From Bordetella parapertussis (GTDB lineage: Bacteria > Pseudomonadota > Gammaproteobacteria > Burkholderiales > Burkholderiaceae_B): DNA of 35,264 nt. Under the pieces are notes generated by a model that had not been told where the DNA came from, made no database searches, and saw only the letters and a program-made list of their open reading frames with translations. Made by a program: the position numbers and the translations under genes. The DNA lies in NCBI GenBank assembly GCA_943331855.1, contig CALQNE010000007.1, positions 1-35,264 of the forward strand, given 5' to 3'. Positions 17,294-25,166 of the stretch are shown here, one piece after another. The first letter of the stretch is position 1; each line of letters starts with the position of its first letter.

Positions 17294-18034
17294 TTATTTT
17301 TTGAGTAACTTCGCCACCGCGGCCTGCGCTTCTTCTGATTGCAAGCGCTCAGAAAACAAGCCAAACTCATAATTAAGTGTTTCATGAAGCATCGGACGTT
17401 GCGCGTGTTTCATCATACGCTTTGAAAGCTGTAGGGCTTGTGGGGGCAGGGCGGCCAACTCGTCGCCCAGGGCCTGGGCTATGGCGAGGGCTTGACCTGG
17501 ATTGGTGACTTGGGTAATGAACCCCGCCTCAAGCGCTTCTTGTGCACCAAAAGTTTTGCCACGTAGCAACCAGTCTGAAGCGCGCCGCGCGCCAACAATT
17601 TGTGCAAGCAGCACACTCGAGGCGCCCTCTGGGCAAAGTCCAAGCGCGACAAAAGGTATCGTAAACAAGGCATCGTCGGCCGCACAAATAAAATCACAGT
17701 GCTGAAGCAGCGTCACGCCGATGCCGATGGCGCGACCTTCAACGGCGGCGATAACCGGCAAATCGCAATCAATCAGACTGCGTAATAAGGTGATGCCGCC
17801 GCTATCGCCCGGGGCGCGTGGCTTCTGAAAATCTTTCAGGTCGTTGCCTGCGGTGAAATAATTGCTTGCACCGGTTACTACGATGGCACGATAGTCTGTG
17901 CTGGCGCTTGCTGCGCGTATATGCTCGGCTAAGGCAAGGTAGGTTGCAACATCCAGCGCATTGCGACGTTCAGGGCGATTGATCGTAAGCGTTAGCACGC
18001 CATTGTTATCGTGCTTTAGAACGGTATCGCCCAT
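17294..18034 (-). CDS. Crotonase-fold enzyme, delta3-delta2-enoyl-CoA isomerase-like
   Basis: Enoyl-CoA hydratase/isomerase superfamily, 246 aa. The oxyanion hole is formed by FTAGNDL (about residues 60-66) and GRAIGIG (100-106). The active-site stretch is PFVALGLCPEGASS. The first glutamate of true hydratases (the PE of QPEI) is replaced by Phe128, while Glu136 sits in the CPEGASS motif, the pattern seen in ECI2/PaaG-type isomerases. An isomerase or another crotonase activity is therefore more likely than simple hydration. AGGGA 6 bases before the ATG is its ribosome binding site. The hydrolase gene starts 75 bases after its stop, probably in one transcript. Confidence 0.87.
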   Translation of the reverse strand: MGDTVLKHDNNGVLTLTINRPERRNALDVATYLALAEHIRAASASTDYRAIVVTGASNYFTAGNDLKDFQKPRAPGDSGGITLLRSLIDCDLPVIAAVEGRAIGIGVTLLQHCDFICAADDALFTIPFVALGLCPEGASSVLLAQIVGARRASDWLLRGKTFGAQEALEAGFITQVTNPGQALAIAQALGDELAALPPQALQLSKRMMKHAQRPMLHETLNYEFGLFSERLQSEEAQAAVAKLLKK

Positions 18035-18060
18035 TTAAGATCCCTGAAGTATGTGTACAA

Positions 18061-18106
18061 ATAAAAAGGATCAAGCTCTGACAATCCAGAGCTTGATCCT
18101 TCTTTT
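18061..18106 (-). terminator. Rho-independent terminator of the Bax-inhibitor-1 gene
   Basis: A perfect 15-bp stem: AAGGATCAAGCTCTG at 18066-18080, loop of 6, CAGAGCTTGATCCTT at 18087-18101. On the minus strand the stem is followed by TTTTTAT, a proper U-tract, and on the plus strand by CTTTTT, so it could work both ways. It follows the minus-strand gene that ends at 18157 and shields the catabolic genes below. Confidence 0.85.
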
Positions 18107-18156
18107 TAACTCAACTTGGCGCTTTGTGCTGCTTTGAACGCAACCAAGAAAAATGC

Positions 18157-18861
18157 TTAGTCGCGACTGCCGCCAGTGATACCAAGAATCGCGAGCAAGT
18201 TGGCGAAAACGTTGTACACGTCTAAGTAGATCGCAAGCGTTGCAGAGACATAGTTGGTTTCGCCACCGTTGACCACGCGCTGCAGATCAATCAGCATAAA
18301 GGCTGAAAAGATCACAATGGCGATCACAGAAATCGTCAACATCAAGGCTGGCAGATGCAAGAAGATGTTGGCAATGCTGGCTACCAGCAAAATCACCACA
18401 CCGACAAACATAAATTTGCTTAAGCCCGACAGGTCGCGTTTAATTGTGGTTGCGAGTGTTGCCATCGTGCCAAAGACGGCAGCGGTGCCACCAAAGGCGA
18501 ACATGACGAGTTGCGTGCCGTTGCTCATGCCAAGTACGTGTCCCAACAGACGCGAGAGCATGATCCCCATGAAAAACGTAAAGAGCAACAGTAAGCCAAC
18601 GCCAAGCGAGGTCTCTTTGTTCTTTTCAATTGCATACATCAAGCCAAAGGCGCCGGCCAGAAAGATGACCATGGTCATAATGGGGCTCGTCGCCATGACC
18701 TGGTTGATGCCACTGTACATACCAACGGCAGCACCGAGCACGGTCGGGATGAGCGAAATAGCCAACAACCAATAGGTGTTGCGCAGAACACGGTTGCGAA
18801 CGGCCACATCGGCGACGTCGCCGTACTGGCTAGGGTTTAAAGATGGGCGATATTCAGACAT
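18157..18861 (-). CDS. Bax inhibitor-1/YccA family membrane protein
   Basis: Integral inner-membrane protein of the BI-1 family (YbhL/YccA type), about 234 aa. After a hydrophilic N-terminus ending NRVLRNTYWLLA it shows about seven hydrophobic segments, as the family requires, with the characteristic IYLDVYNVFANLLAILG near the C-terminus. Bacterial members interact with FtsH (YccA) or form a calcium leak (YetJ), but the role here is not shown. Two ATGs stand in tandem; AGGAG is 6 bases from the second (18861) and 3 from the first, so the second is preferred. It is probably monocistronic: 133 bases separate it from holC upstream and a strong terminator follows. Confidence 0.92.
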   Translation of the reverse strand: MSEYRPSLNPSQYGDVADVAVRNRVLRNTYWLLAISLIPTVLGAAVGMYSGINQVMATSPIMTMVIFLAGAFGLMYAIEKNKETSLGVGLLLLFTFFMGIMLSRLLGHVLGMSNGTQLVMFAFGGTAAVFGTMATLATTIKRDLSGLSKFMFVGVVILLVASIANIFLHLPALMLTISVIAIVIFSAFMLIDLQRVVNGGETNYVSATLAIYLDVYNVFANLLAILGITGGSRD

Positions 18862-18997
18862 CATGAGCTCCTGTTCCTAAATTGGACTTTGGGTAAATTG
18901 TATTCACCCTCAGTCTATGACCGAAAGCATACCTGACAGTTCCCTGAATGGCTATATTTTCGGTAAATTTTGATGGTTTTAACCACGTTACTGGCAT

Positions 18998-19429
18998 TTA
19001 AGCGAGTCGATGGGCTTTTAAGTCGTGACCAGCCGCTTTGTACTGTGCCCAACGCGCACGCGCAGCCGTCTTGTCATCTTCGTCTTCTGAGACGATTTCC
19101 AGGACCCTAGCCGTGTCTCCTAGCGCAGGAGGGCACTGGTCATCGAGGTTCAGCAGCCAAGCGCCGGTGGGCGCCCGCGCAAGGGTTTGCTCGAGGTCGC
19201 CCGCGACCAGCCAAATCGGAGTTTGCTCTGCCAACGGGTCGTTGGCCAACACGTGTGGCACAAAGGCAGAGGGTTCGACGGCCCAAAGTTTGGTGTCAAA
19301 GGCTTTTAGGCGCTGAGCATCGCTGCAATAGACCACCAGTTTGTGGCCCGCGAGATACTGCTTAAGCGTGGTTTGACACGCTTGCGCGATTTTCTCAGTC
19401 GCGCCAAACGCAAAATCGATGCGAGCCAT
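18998..19429 (-). CDS. holC: DNA polymerase III chi subunit
   Basis: Clamp-loader accessory subunit that binds SSB; 143 aa, standard size. MARIDFAFGA followed by KIAQACQTTLKQYLAGHKLVVYC matches the HolC N-terminal fold, and DPLAEQTPIWL and LLNLDDQCPP are conserved later segments. The frame stays open upstream into pepA, but ATG 19429 is where family similarity begins. The gene starts 8 bases after the pepA stop, and pepA-holC is a widely conserved pair, so co-transcription is likely. Confidence 0.93.
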   Translation of the reverse strand: MARIDFAFGATEKIAQACQTTLKQYLAGHKLVVYCSDAQRLKAFDTKLWAVEPSAFVPHVLANDPLAEQTPIWLVAGDLEQTLARAPTGAWLLNLDDQCPPALGDTARVLEIVSEDEDDKTAARARWAQYKAAGHDLKAHRLA

Positions 19430-19437
19430 TTCTTCGT

Positions 19438-20952
19438 CTAGCCTTGATTGATCAGGTATTGCAACAGCATGGGCACAGGGCGCCCGGTCGATCCTTTCTC
19501 TCCACCCCCACGCCATGCAGTGCCAGCGATATCGAGGTGCGCCCAGTGATAAGCCTTGGCGAAGCGCGATAAAAAGCACGCAGCAGTGACGGCGCCACCG
19601 GGTTGACCGCCGATGTTGGCCATGTCGGCAAAGTTTGATTTCAGCTGTTCTTGGTAGGCATCATCCAGGGGCAGGCGCCAGGCCGTATCCATCGATTGCT
19701 TGCCTGCACTTAACAAGGCTTCAGCCAAGGCATCGTCCGTTGAAAACAAGCCCGTGTTGACTTTGCCTAACGCGACCACGCACGCACCCGTTAACGTAGC
19801 AATATCAATGACGGCCGAGGGTTTAAAGCGTTCTGCATAGGTCAGCGCGTCACACAGAATTAAGCGCCCTTCAGCATCGGTGTTGAGGATTTCAATTGTT
19901 TGACCCGACATGCTTGTGACGACATCGCCGGGTTTGTTTGCCGTGCCGCTGGGCATGTTTTCGCAGGTGGGAATCAAGCCAATGATTTCTCCCGGTAAGC
20001 CGATTTCAGCCACTGCCCGCAAGGTGCCTAAAACGCTGGCGGCGCCGCACATATCGAACTTCATTTCGTCCATGGTGGCTGCGGGTTTGATTGAAATACC
20101 ACCTGAATCAAACGTGATGCCTTTACCCACTAACACGATCGGGCCTACGGGATTTTTAACGCCGCGTTTTGCAGCGACTGCTTTGCCTTTGTAATGCAAC
20201 ACAATAAAGCGGGGTTGCTCGGCAGAGCCGCGCGCAACTGATAAGAAGGAACCCATTTTCAAGGCTTCAATTTGTTTACGGTCAAGCACCTTCACACTGA
20301 GGTTTTTAAATTGCTTGCCTAAGGTTTTTGCGGCCTCGCCTAAATAAGTGGGGGTGCAAATGTTGCCCGGTAAGTTGCCGAGTGTTCGCGCCAACGACAT
20401 GCCGTTGACCAAGGCGGCGCCTTCTGTCAGTCCGAGTGTTGCGGCAACCCGCTCGGTCGTACTCGCAAATTGCAAATTGATTTTTTTAAGTTTGGGTCTT
20501 GCACTGATATCAGGTTTGCCAAAGCTGGCATCGTAGTGATACGTGGCTTCGCCGCAGGCGGATGCACCCGAGCGTGCGCGATCGCGTACCAACGTGTTTG
20601 GGCAGTCGATTGCCGCCAGAGTCGAGGTGGCTTCGGTGAGTTGCGCTTGAACACAATACGCGGCAAAGGCCTGCTCGGCGCGAGCGTGCACGCGCGCACT
20701 GTAGTCCGCTTGCTTGCCTAAACCGACCAAGACCACGCGCGCAGAGGCTACGCCTGCCAGGTTGCGTAAAACGAGCGTCGAGCCTGCGCGCGCAGAAAAT
20801 TCAGCTTTGACAACAGCGCGCACGGCACCGTGGCTTGCGCGATCGATCGCGTCAGCCGCAACACTTAAGACGCCTTCGGCAAAGACACCCACGGCAATCG
20901 CAGGTGTCTTGGTTTGATGGGGGCTGGCTGAAATGCTGACGCTGAAATCCAT
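19438..20952 (-). CDS. pepA: Leucyl aminopeptidase PepA
   Basis: M17 family dimetal aminopeptidase, 504 aa, the usual length. The first metal-binding stretch is KGITFDSGGISIKP, and the signature NTDAEGRL is at residues 357-364, giving the metal ligand Glu361 and the bicarbonate/substrate Arg363. The N-terminal non-catalytic domain spans about residues 1-165. In other bacteria PepA also binds DNA as an architectural factor; nothing here tests that. Only a weak Shine-Dalgarno (AGG) precedes the ATG. It is divergent from cysB, with 133 bases between the two starts. Confidence 0.95.
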   Translation of the reverse strand: MDFSVSISASPHQTKTPAIAVGVFAEGVLSVAADAIDRASHGAVRAVVKAEFSARAGSTLVLRNLAGVASARVVLVGLGKQADYSARVHARAEQAFAAYCVQAQLTEATSTLAAIDCPNTLVRDRARSGASACGEATYHYDASFGKPDISARPKLKKINLQFASTTERVAATLGLTEGAALVNGMSLARTLGNLPGNICTPTYLGEAAKTLGKQFKNLSVKVLDRKQIEALKMGSFLSVARGSAEQPRFIVLHYKGKAVAAKRGVKNPVGPIVLVGKGITFDSGGISIKPAATMDEMKFDMCGAASVLGTLRAVAEIGLPGEIIGLIPTCENMPSGTANKPGDVVTSMSGQTIEILNTDAEGRLILCDALTYAERFKPSAVIDIATLTGACVVALGKVNTGLFSTDDALAEALLSAGKQSMDTAWRLPLDDAYQEQLKSNFADMANIGGQPGGAVTAACFLSRFAKAYHWAHLDIAGTAWRGGGEKGSTGRPVPMLLQYLINQG

Positions 20953-21034
20953 GGGGGCAACCTATAGGCATGAAGAAATGAAGTGAATTATCTCGCAAGT
21001 TCAAAATCAGGTAGAAGCTTATTCCAAAAAGTTA

Positions 21035-21063
21035 TTTAATATATTTTCTATATTACTTATAAT
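21035..21063 (+). promoter_or_regulatory. Probable cysB promoter
   Basis: A perfect -10 hexamer TATAAT at 21058-21063 lies 17 bases after a weak -35, TTTAAT, at 21035-21040, in an AT-rich stretch unlike the surrounding coding DNA. A start near 21070 would leave a leader of only about 16 bases, which still contains GGAG. Confidence 0.5.
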
Positions 21064-21085
21064 CGTGATTATTGATGGAGTCATT

Positions 21086-22033
21086 ATGAATTTGCAGCAA
21101 TTTCGCTTTGTGCGAGAAACCATTCGACGCGATTTCAACCTGACCGAGGCTGCTCGCAGTCTCTTTACGTCTCAGCCCGGGGTGTCTAAGGCGATTCTTG
21201 AGTTTGAAGATGAACTCGGAGTGCAGATTTTTGAGCGGCATGGCAAGCGGATCAAAGGGCTGACCAAGCCCGGCACGGCGGTGGCTCAAGTGGTCGAGCG
21301 GATCATGCGCGAGATTGATAACTTAAAAAAAGTAAGCGATGAATTTGCCCGTCGTGACGAAGGCAGCTTGGTGATTGCCTGCACACATACCCAGGCACGT
21401 TACGTGTTACCTAAAATTATTCCAGCGTTTCGCAAGCAGTTTCCTAAGGTGCATTTGTCGTTGGCTGAGGGCAGTCCGCCACAGCTCGCCCAGATGGTGT
21501 TGCATGAACAGGCCGATTTAGCCATCGCAACCGAGTCGCTCGCCTTGACCCCAGGCCTCGAGACTCTGCCTTGCTACACCTGGGAGCACACTGTCGTGGT
21601 GCGACCCGAGCACCCCCTGGCCATGTTGGCTGCGAAAAAGGGGTTTCGCTTAACGCTTGAGCACGTCGCGAACTATCCTGTGGTGACCTACGATCGCGCT
21701 TTTTCGGGCAGACGCTCGGTCGATCGGGCATTCGAAGCAAAGGGCTTGCGCCCGGATATTGTGCTTGAAGCGATTGACGCCGATGTCATTAAAACCTACG
21801 TCGATGTGGGTTTGGGAATAGGCATTATCGCTGGCGTGGCGTATGAACCCTTGCGCGATACAAATCTGGTCAGCATTCCGGTCGGTCATCTTTTTGGGAT
21901 TCAAACGACCCGTATTGCGTTGAAATCAGGTGTGTTTTTACGCGACTATGTGTACACCCTAATTGCCATGCTCACGCCAGAATTGACTGAAAGTGAAATT
22001 AGGGAACGTGTTGAAAATAAACAAGAAACCTGA
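21086..22033 (+). CDS. cysB: LysR-family transcriptional regulator CysB
   Basis: Regulator of sulfur assimilation that senses acetylserine. It is 315 aa from ATG 21086. The winged helix-turn-helix is at about residues 18-47 (LTEAARSLFTSQPGVSKAILEFEDELG), and the linker helix runs to about 90. The effector-site motif THTQARY places Thr100, Thr102 and Gln103 where E. coli CysB has its ligand residues. ATG 21086 is preferred over an in-frame ATT/ATG-like start at 21065 because GGAG at 21077-21080 is 5 bases upstream. No sulfate-assimilation genes are next to it in this window. A related Cbl-type paralogue cannot be fully excluded. Confidence 0.9.
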   Translation: MNLQQFRFVRETIRRDFNLTEAARSLFTSQPGVSKAILEFEDELGVQIFERHGKRIKGLTKPGTAVAQVVERIMREIDNLKKVSDEFARRDEGSLVIACTHTQARYVLPKIIPAFRKQFPKVHLSLAEGSPPQLAQMVLHEQADLAIATESLALTPGLETLPCYTWEHTVVVRPEHPLAMLAAKKGFRLTLEHVANYPVVTYDRAFSGRRSVDRAFEAKGLRPDIVLEAIDADVIKTYVDVGLGIGIIAGVAYEPLRDTNLVSIPVGHLFGIQTTRIALKSGVFLRDYVYTLIAMLTPELTESEIRERVENKQET

Positions 22034-22062
22034 ATTTTAAATGAGAATAGGTATTATTACGC

Positions 22063-22090
22063 TTGATTTATAAATAAGAATCATTATCAT
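22063..22090 (+). promoter_or_regulatory. Promoter of the DUF2325 gene
   Basis: -35 TTGATT at 22063-22068 and -10 TATCAT at 22085-22090 are separated by 16 bases, with five of six matches in the -10. The transcript would start near 22097, about 20 bases before the ATG, with GGAG at 22109-22112 inside the leader. A Fur-type box covers the spacer and -10. Confidence 0.55.
22070..22088 (+). promoter_or_regulatory. Fur box overlapping the DUF2325 promoter
   Basis: The 19 bases ending AATCATTATC match the classical Fur consensus (GATAATGATAATCATTATC) at 14 of 19 positions, with the right half perfect from position 10 onward. A weaker second site (about 11 of 19) lies just upstream at about 22040-22058. 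The position over the -10 fits repression by iron-loaded Fur. Confidence 0.6.
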
Positions 22091-22117
22091 CTAGGCTGTT
22101 CATCTTCTGGAGCAGCT

Positions 22118-22471
22118 ATGAATCATTCTCTTAGTGCAGTCGTCGTGGGTGCCGACCGTCTCGGCAATATCCCCAACCTGTTGCGCGAACACAATATTGC
22201 CATTACCCACCACATCACAGGTCGCGACCCGTCACACCAAAAAAAGGCGCTGCAATTGCCCTCGGGGACTCAGGTGGTGATCTTACTGACTGATTTTTTG
22301 GGCCATAACGTCATGAAAACGTTCAGAAATGCAGCTCAAAAAGGTGGGATTCAGGTTGTTGCTTGTCGTCGCTCGGTATGCTCGATGCAGCAGGCACTTG
22401 AACAGTGTGGTTTGTGTGAGTTGCGCCCGTGTCAGGCGACTGAGCACTCTGCAACCAAGGTCTTGACGTAG
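22118..22471 (+). CDS. DUF2325 family protein, cysteine-rich C-terminus
   Basis: Small protein of 117 aa, recognisable as DUF2325 from the AVVVGADRLGNIPNLL start, the VVILLTDFLGHNVMKTFRNAAQK centre (residues 53-75) and the CRRSVCSM segment. The fold looks like a short alpha/beta nucleotide-binding-like unit, and its function is not established. Five cysteines cluster at the end (83, 88, 97, 100, 105), a pattern suited to metal or Fe-S binding or to redox work; this is inference. GGAG 5 bases before the ATG is a good ribosome binding site. The promoter is covered by a Fur box, so iron regulation is likely. It converges on the NlpC/P60 gene, 15 bases between stops. Confidence 0.82.
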   Translation: MNHSLSAVVVGADRLGNIPNLLREHNIAITHHITGRDPSHQKKALQLPSGTQVVILLTDFLGHNVMKTFRNAAQKGGIQVVACRRSVCSMQQALEQCGLCELRPCQATEHSATKVLT

Positions 22472-22476
22472 GCCTG

Positions 22477-22501
22477 GCGCGTCGCGCTACAAGCGACGCG
22501 C
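22477..22501. terminator. GC-rich hairpin at the DUF2325/NlpC convergence
   Basis: GCGCGTCGC at 22477-22485 pairs perfectly with GCGACGCGC at 22493-22501 across a 7-base loop. It lies between convergent genes and could stop both, but there is no T-run on either side. Confidence 0.35.
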
Positions 22502-23095
22502 GCCGTCGAACCGTCTGGCCCAGTAAGCTTGGTTCATGTTTTCGATTCGAACCACGCCACCTGCGGCCGGTGAGTGTACAAATTGATCTTCGCCCAAATA
22601 CACCCCAACATGCGAGTTGCGGCGTCCCAAGGTGTTAAAAAATACCAGGTCGCCCACCTTCAGGTCGGTGCGCGGCACTTCGATGCCAAACATGGCAATG
22701 TCATACGAGCGCGGAGGCAGTTTTAGCCCAAGCGACTGCTGAGCCGAATACAGTACTAAGCCGCTGCAATCAAACCCCGTTTCAGGCGATTTGCCGCCCC
22801 AGCGATACCTGATGCCCAGCTGAGTCAGTGCTTGAAGCGCCAAGGGGTGATTAATATCGCCCGCGATTAAACCCGCGCCATTTTTTGAACGGGCCAGAAA
22901 CGAACCAATCGGATCGGCAGAGTTTCGCCAGTCTGCCGTTGAGTAACCGCTGATACCCGAGCCTGCCTGCGTCCCACCGAGTCCGGCACAGCCACTTAAG
23001 ATTGCGGCCATGGCACACGTGCTCAGCAGCAGCGTTAGGCGTAGCCAACGGGCGACTGTGCATTGTGCAAGAGTGTTTAAAGTCGTATCGGGCAT
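22487..23095 (-). CDS. NlpC/P60 family lipoprotein (cell-wall endopeptidase)
   Basis: Peptidoglycan hydrolase of the NlpC/P60 papain-like type, 202 aa. A lipoprotein signal ends in the lipobox LSGC with Cys36 as the lipidated residue, followed by Ala at +2, which favours outer-membrane sorting. The catalytic residues are Cys110 (FDCSG), His162 (SHVGVY) and His174 (FVHSP). It resembles Spr/MepS and YafL-type DL-endopeptidases that cut cross-links between D-Glu/mDAP or D-Ala positions. A 9-bp GC-rich inverted repeat (22477-22485 with 22493-22501) overlaps its 3' end. Confidence 0.92.
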   Translation of the reverse strand: MPDTTLNTLAQCTVARWLRLTLLLSTCAMAAILSGCAGLGGTQAGSGISGYSTADWRNSADPIGSFLARSKNGAGLIAGDINHPLALQALTQLGIRYRWGGKSPETGFDCSGLVLYSAQQSLGLKLPPRSYDIAMFGIEVPRTDLKVGDLVFFNTLGRRNSHVGVYLGEDQFVHSPAAGGVVRIENMNQAYWARRFDGARRL

Positions 23096-23279
23096 CGCAG
23101 TGGTAGTGGGGGAGCGTCAGAACCTCTGACCTCAGGGCTAAAAAATAGCGCGTTCGATCTGAAAAAATGAGCGAACCGCGAAGATTGTTGCAAGTGCGGC
23201 AAGCCTCGTGCAAGATTTACCTGTCACAATATTAGTACAAAAAGCGATCTTGGCCATAAAAAGCACCCCAGAGACCAAT

Positions 23280-25166
23280 ATGAACCCGATCAAGTTAACC
23301 CATCAGCGCTCAATTCAGCAAAAAGACGCGTTCTGGCGCGAAGAAGCAGCCGGAATTCACTGGGAAACCCCCTTCAAACAGGTATTAGATTATTCAAAGC
23401 CGCCTTTTGCCCGTTGGTTTGTGGGTGGGCGTACTAATTTATGTTTTAACGCGGTTGATCGCTGGCTGGATAGCCAGGCCGATGATCCAGCCTTGATCTG
23501 GGTGTCGACCGAGGTCGACCAAGAGATCATCTATACCCGTCGGCAACTCTACCGCGAAGTCAATGCAGTCGCGGCCATGCTCCAGGCGCAAGGCGTTGAG
23601 CAGGGCGATCGGGTACTCATTTATATGCCCATGGTGCCTGAGGCTGTCTTTGCGATGCTGGCCTGTGCCCGGTTAGGTGCGATTCATTCAGTTGTATTTG
23701 GGGGCTTTGCGTCGGTGAATTTGGCCCAACGCATCGATGATGCCTCACCCAAGGTCATCGTCTGTGCCGATGCGGGTTCGCGCGGGGGCAAGGTGACGCC
23801 TTACAAGCCCTTGCTCGATAAAGCGATTGCACTTGCACAACGACCTCCCGAAAAAGTGTTGGTGGTGAATCGAGGCCTGTTTGCGTTCGAACCCGTGGCT
23901 GGCCGTGACCTTGATTACGCCAGTCTGCGGGTTCAGTACGAGGGCGCCGTCGTGCCCATTACCTGGCTCGAATCTTCAGAGCCTAGCTACGTGTTGTATA
24001 CGTCGGGCACAACCGGCAAGCCTAAAGGTGTGCAACGTGACACGGGTGGGTATGCCGTTGCGCTTGCCTCGTCCATGCAACGTATCTTTAATGGCCGGCC
24101 AGGTGATACGTATTTGTGTACCAGCGATATTGGCTGGGTGGTTGGGCACTCGTATATTGTTTATGGTCCGCTCATTGGTGGGCAAACTACGATCTTATAT
24201 GAGGGCACTCCGGTGCGTCCCGATGGCGGTGTTTTGTGGAGCCTGGTTGAGCGCTTTAAAGTGAACACGATGTTCTCAGCGCCGACTGCGATTCGGGTGC
24301 TCAAAAAGCACGATGCGGCGCTGCTAAAAAAATATGACTTATCGACTCTGCGCGCTTTGTATCTGGCCGGCGAACCTCTGGATGAGCCAACCGCGCAATG
24401 GATCTCTGAAGGCTTGGGCCGACCCATTATCGATAACTACTGGCAAACCGAAACGGGCTGGCCTATTTTGGCGGCGCAGCCCGGTATTGCGGATGTCCCA
24501 ACAAAATTTGGCAGTCCGTCATTTCCGGTCTACGGTTTTGATGTGCGCGTGCTGAACGAGCAAACGGGCGAAGATCTGGGGCCCAATCAAAAAGGCGTGG
24601 TTGCAATTGTGCCGCCACTTCCACCTGGGGCGATGACAACGATCTGGGGCGACGACGCGCGGTTTGTCGAAACTTATTTTTCATCGGTGCCAGGGCGCCA
24701 GGTGTATTCAACCTTTGACTGGGGCTTGACCGACGAGGACGGCTATTGGTTTATCTTAGGCCGCACCGACGATGTGATCAATGTAGCTGGCCATCGACTG
24801 GGCACCCGAGAAATTGAAGAGTCAATTAACTGTCATGCCGCGGTGGCTGAATCTGCCGTGGTGGGGATCGCAGATCAACTCAAAGGGCAAGTGGCCATCG
24901 GCTTCGCAGTGTTGAAAGACGCCAGCCTATTTACACAACCCGAGGCTTTGCTTAAGCTAGAAGGTGACATCATGCGCCTTGTTGACGAGCAGCTCGGCCC
25001 TGTGGCGCGCCCTGCCAGAGTGCGATTTGTAACTGCTCTGCCAAAGACGCGCTCTGGTAAAGTTCTGCGTCGAGCGATTGTTGCGGTTTGCGAAGGACGC
25101 GATCCTGGCGATCTCACTACAATTGAAGACCCCTCTGCACTAGAACAAATTAAGGATTCCCTGTGA
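23280..25166 (+). CDS. prpE: Propionyl-CoA synthetase
   Basis: Acetyl-CoA-synthetase-like AMP-forming ligase that activates propionate; 628 aa. The N-terminal ACAS segment (AFWREEAAGIHWETPF) leads into the phosphate loop YTSGTTGKPKG, the DNYWQTETGWP motif typical of PrpE as opposed to Acs, and the C-terminal PKTRSGKVLRR with Lys594, the lysine whose acetylation silences the family. ATG 23280 is chosen because family similarity begins there; an in-frame codon at 23208 adds an unrelated stretch. The stop overlaps the GTG start of the next gene. No prpB/prpC/prpD genes are present in the window. Confidence 0.92.
   Translation: MNPIKLTHQRSIQQKDAFWREEAAGIHWETPFKQVLDYSKPPFARWFVGGRTNLCFNAVDRWLDSQADDPALIWVSTEVDQEIIYTRRQLYREVNAVAAMLQAQGVEQGDRVLIYMPMVPEAVFAMLACARLGAIHSVVFGGFASVNLAQRIDDASPKVIVCADAGSRGGKVTPYKPLLDKAIALAQRPPEKVLVVNRGLFAFEPVAGRDLDYASLRVQYEGAVVPITWLESSEPSYVLYTSGTTGKPKGVQRDTGGYAVALASSMQRIFNGRPGDTYLCTSDIGWVVGHSYIVYGPLIGGQTTILYEGTPVRPDGGVLWSLVERFKVNTMFSAPTAIRVLKKHDAALLKKYDLSTLRALYLAGEPLDEPTAQWISEGLGRPIIDNYWQTETGWPILAAQPGIADVPTKFGSPSFPVYGFDVRVLNEQTGEDLGPNQKGVVAIVPPLPPGAMTTIWGDDARFVETYFSSVPGRQVYSTFDWGLTDEDGYWFILGRTDDVINVAGHRLGTREIEESINCHAAVAESAVVGIADQLKGQVAIGFAVLKDASLFTQPEALLKLEGDIMRLVDEQLGPVARPARVRFVTALPKTRSGKVLRRAIVAVCEGRDPGDLTTIEDPSALEQIKDSL

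Noticed and set aside
8352..18034. The catabolic region as a genomic island or mobile element
   Set aside because: No transposase, integrase, tRNA, flanking repeat or clear composition change is visible; it looks like native accessory chromosome.
18254..18775. A 173-codon + strand frame opposite the BI-1 gene
   Set aside because: It is the antisense mirror of a protein with seven clear membrane segments, so it has no independent support.
19430..19579. N-terminal extension of holC into pepA
   Set aside because: The extra 50 residues are read out of frame over the conserved end of PepA and do not resemble HolC; ATG 19429 gives the family N-terminus.
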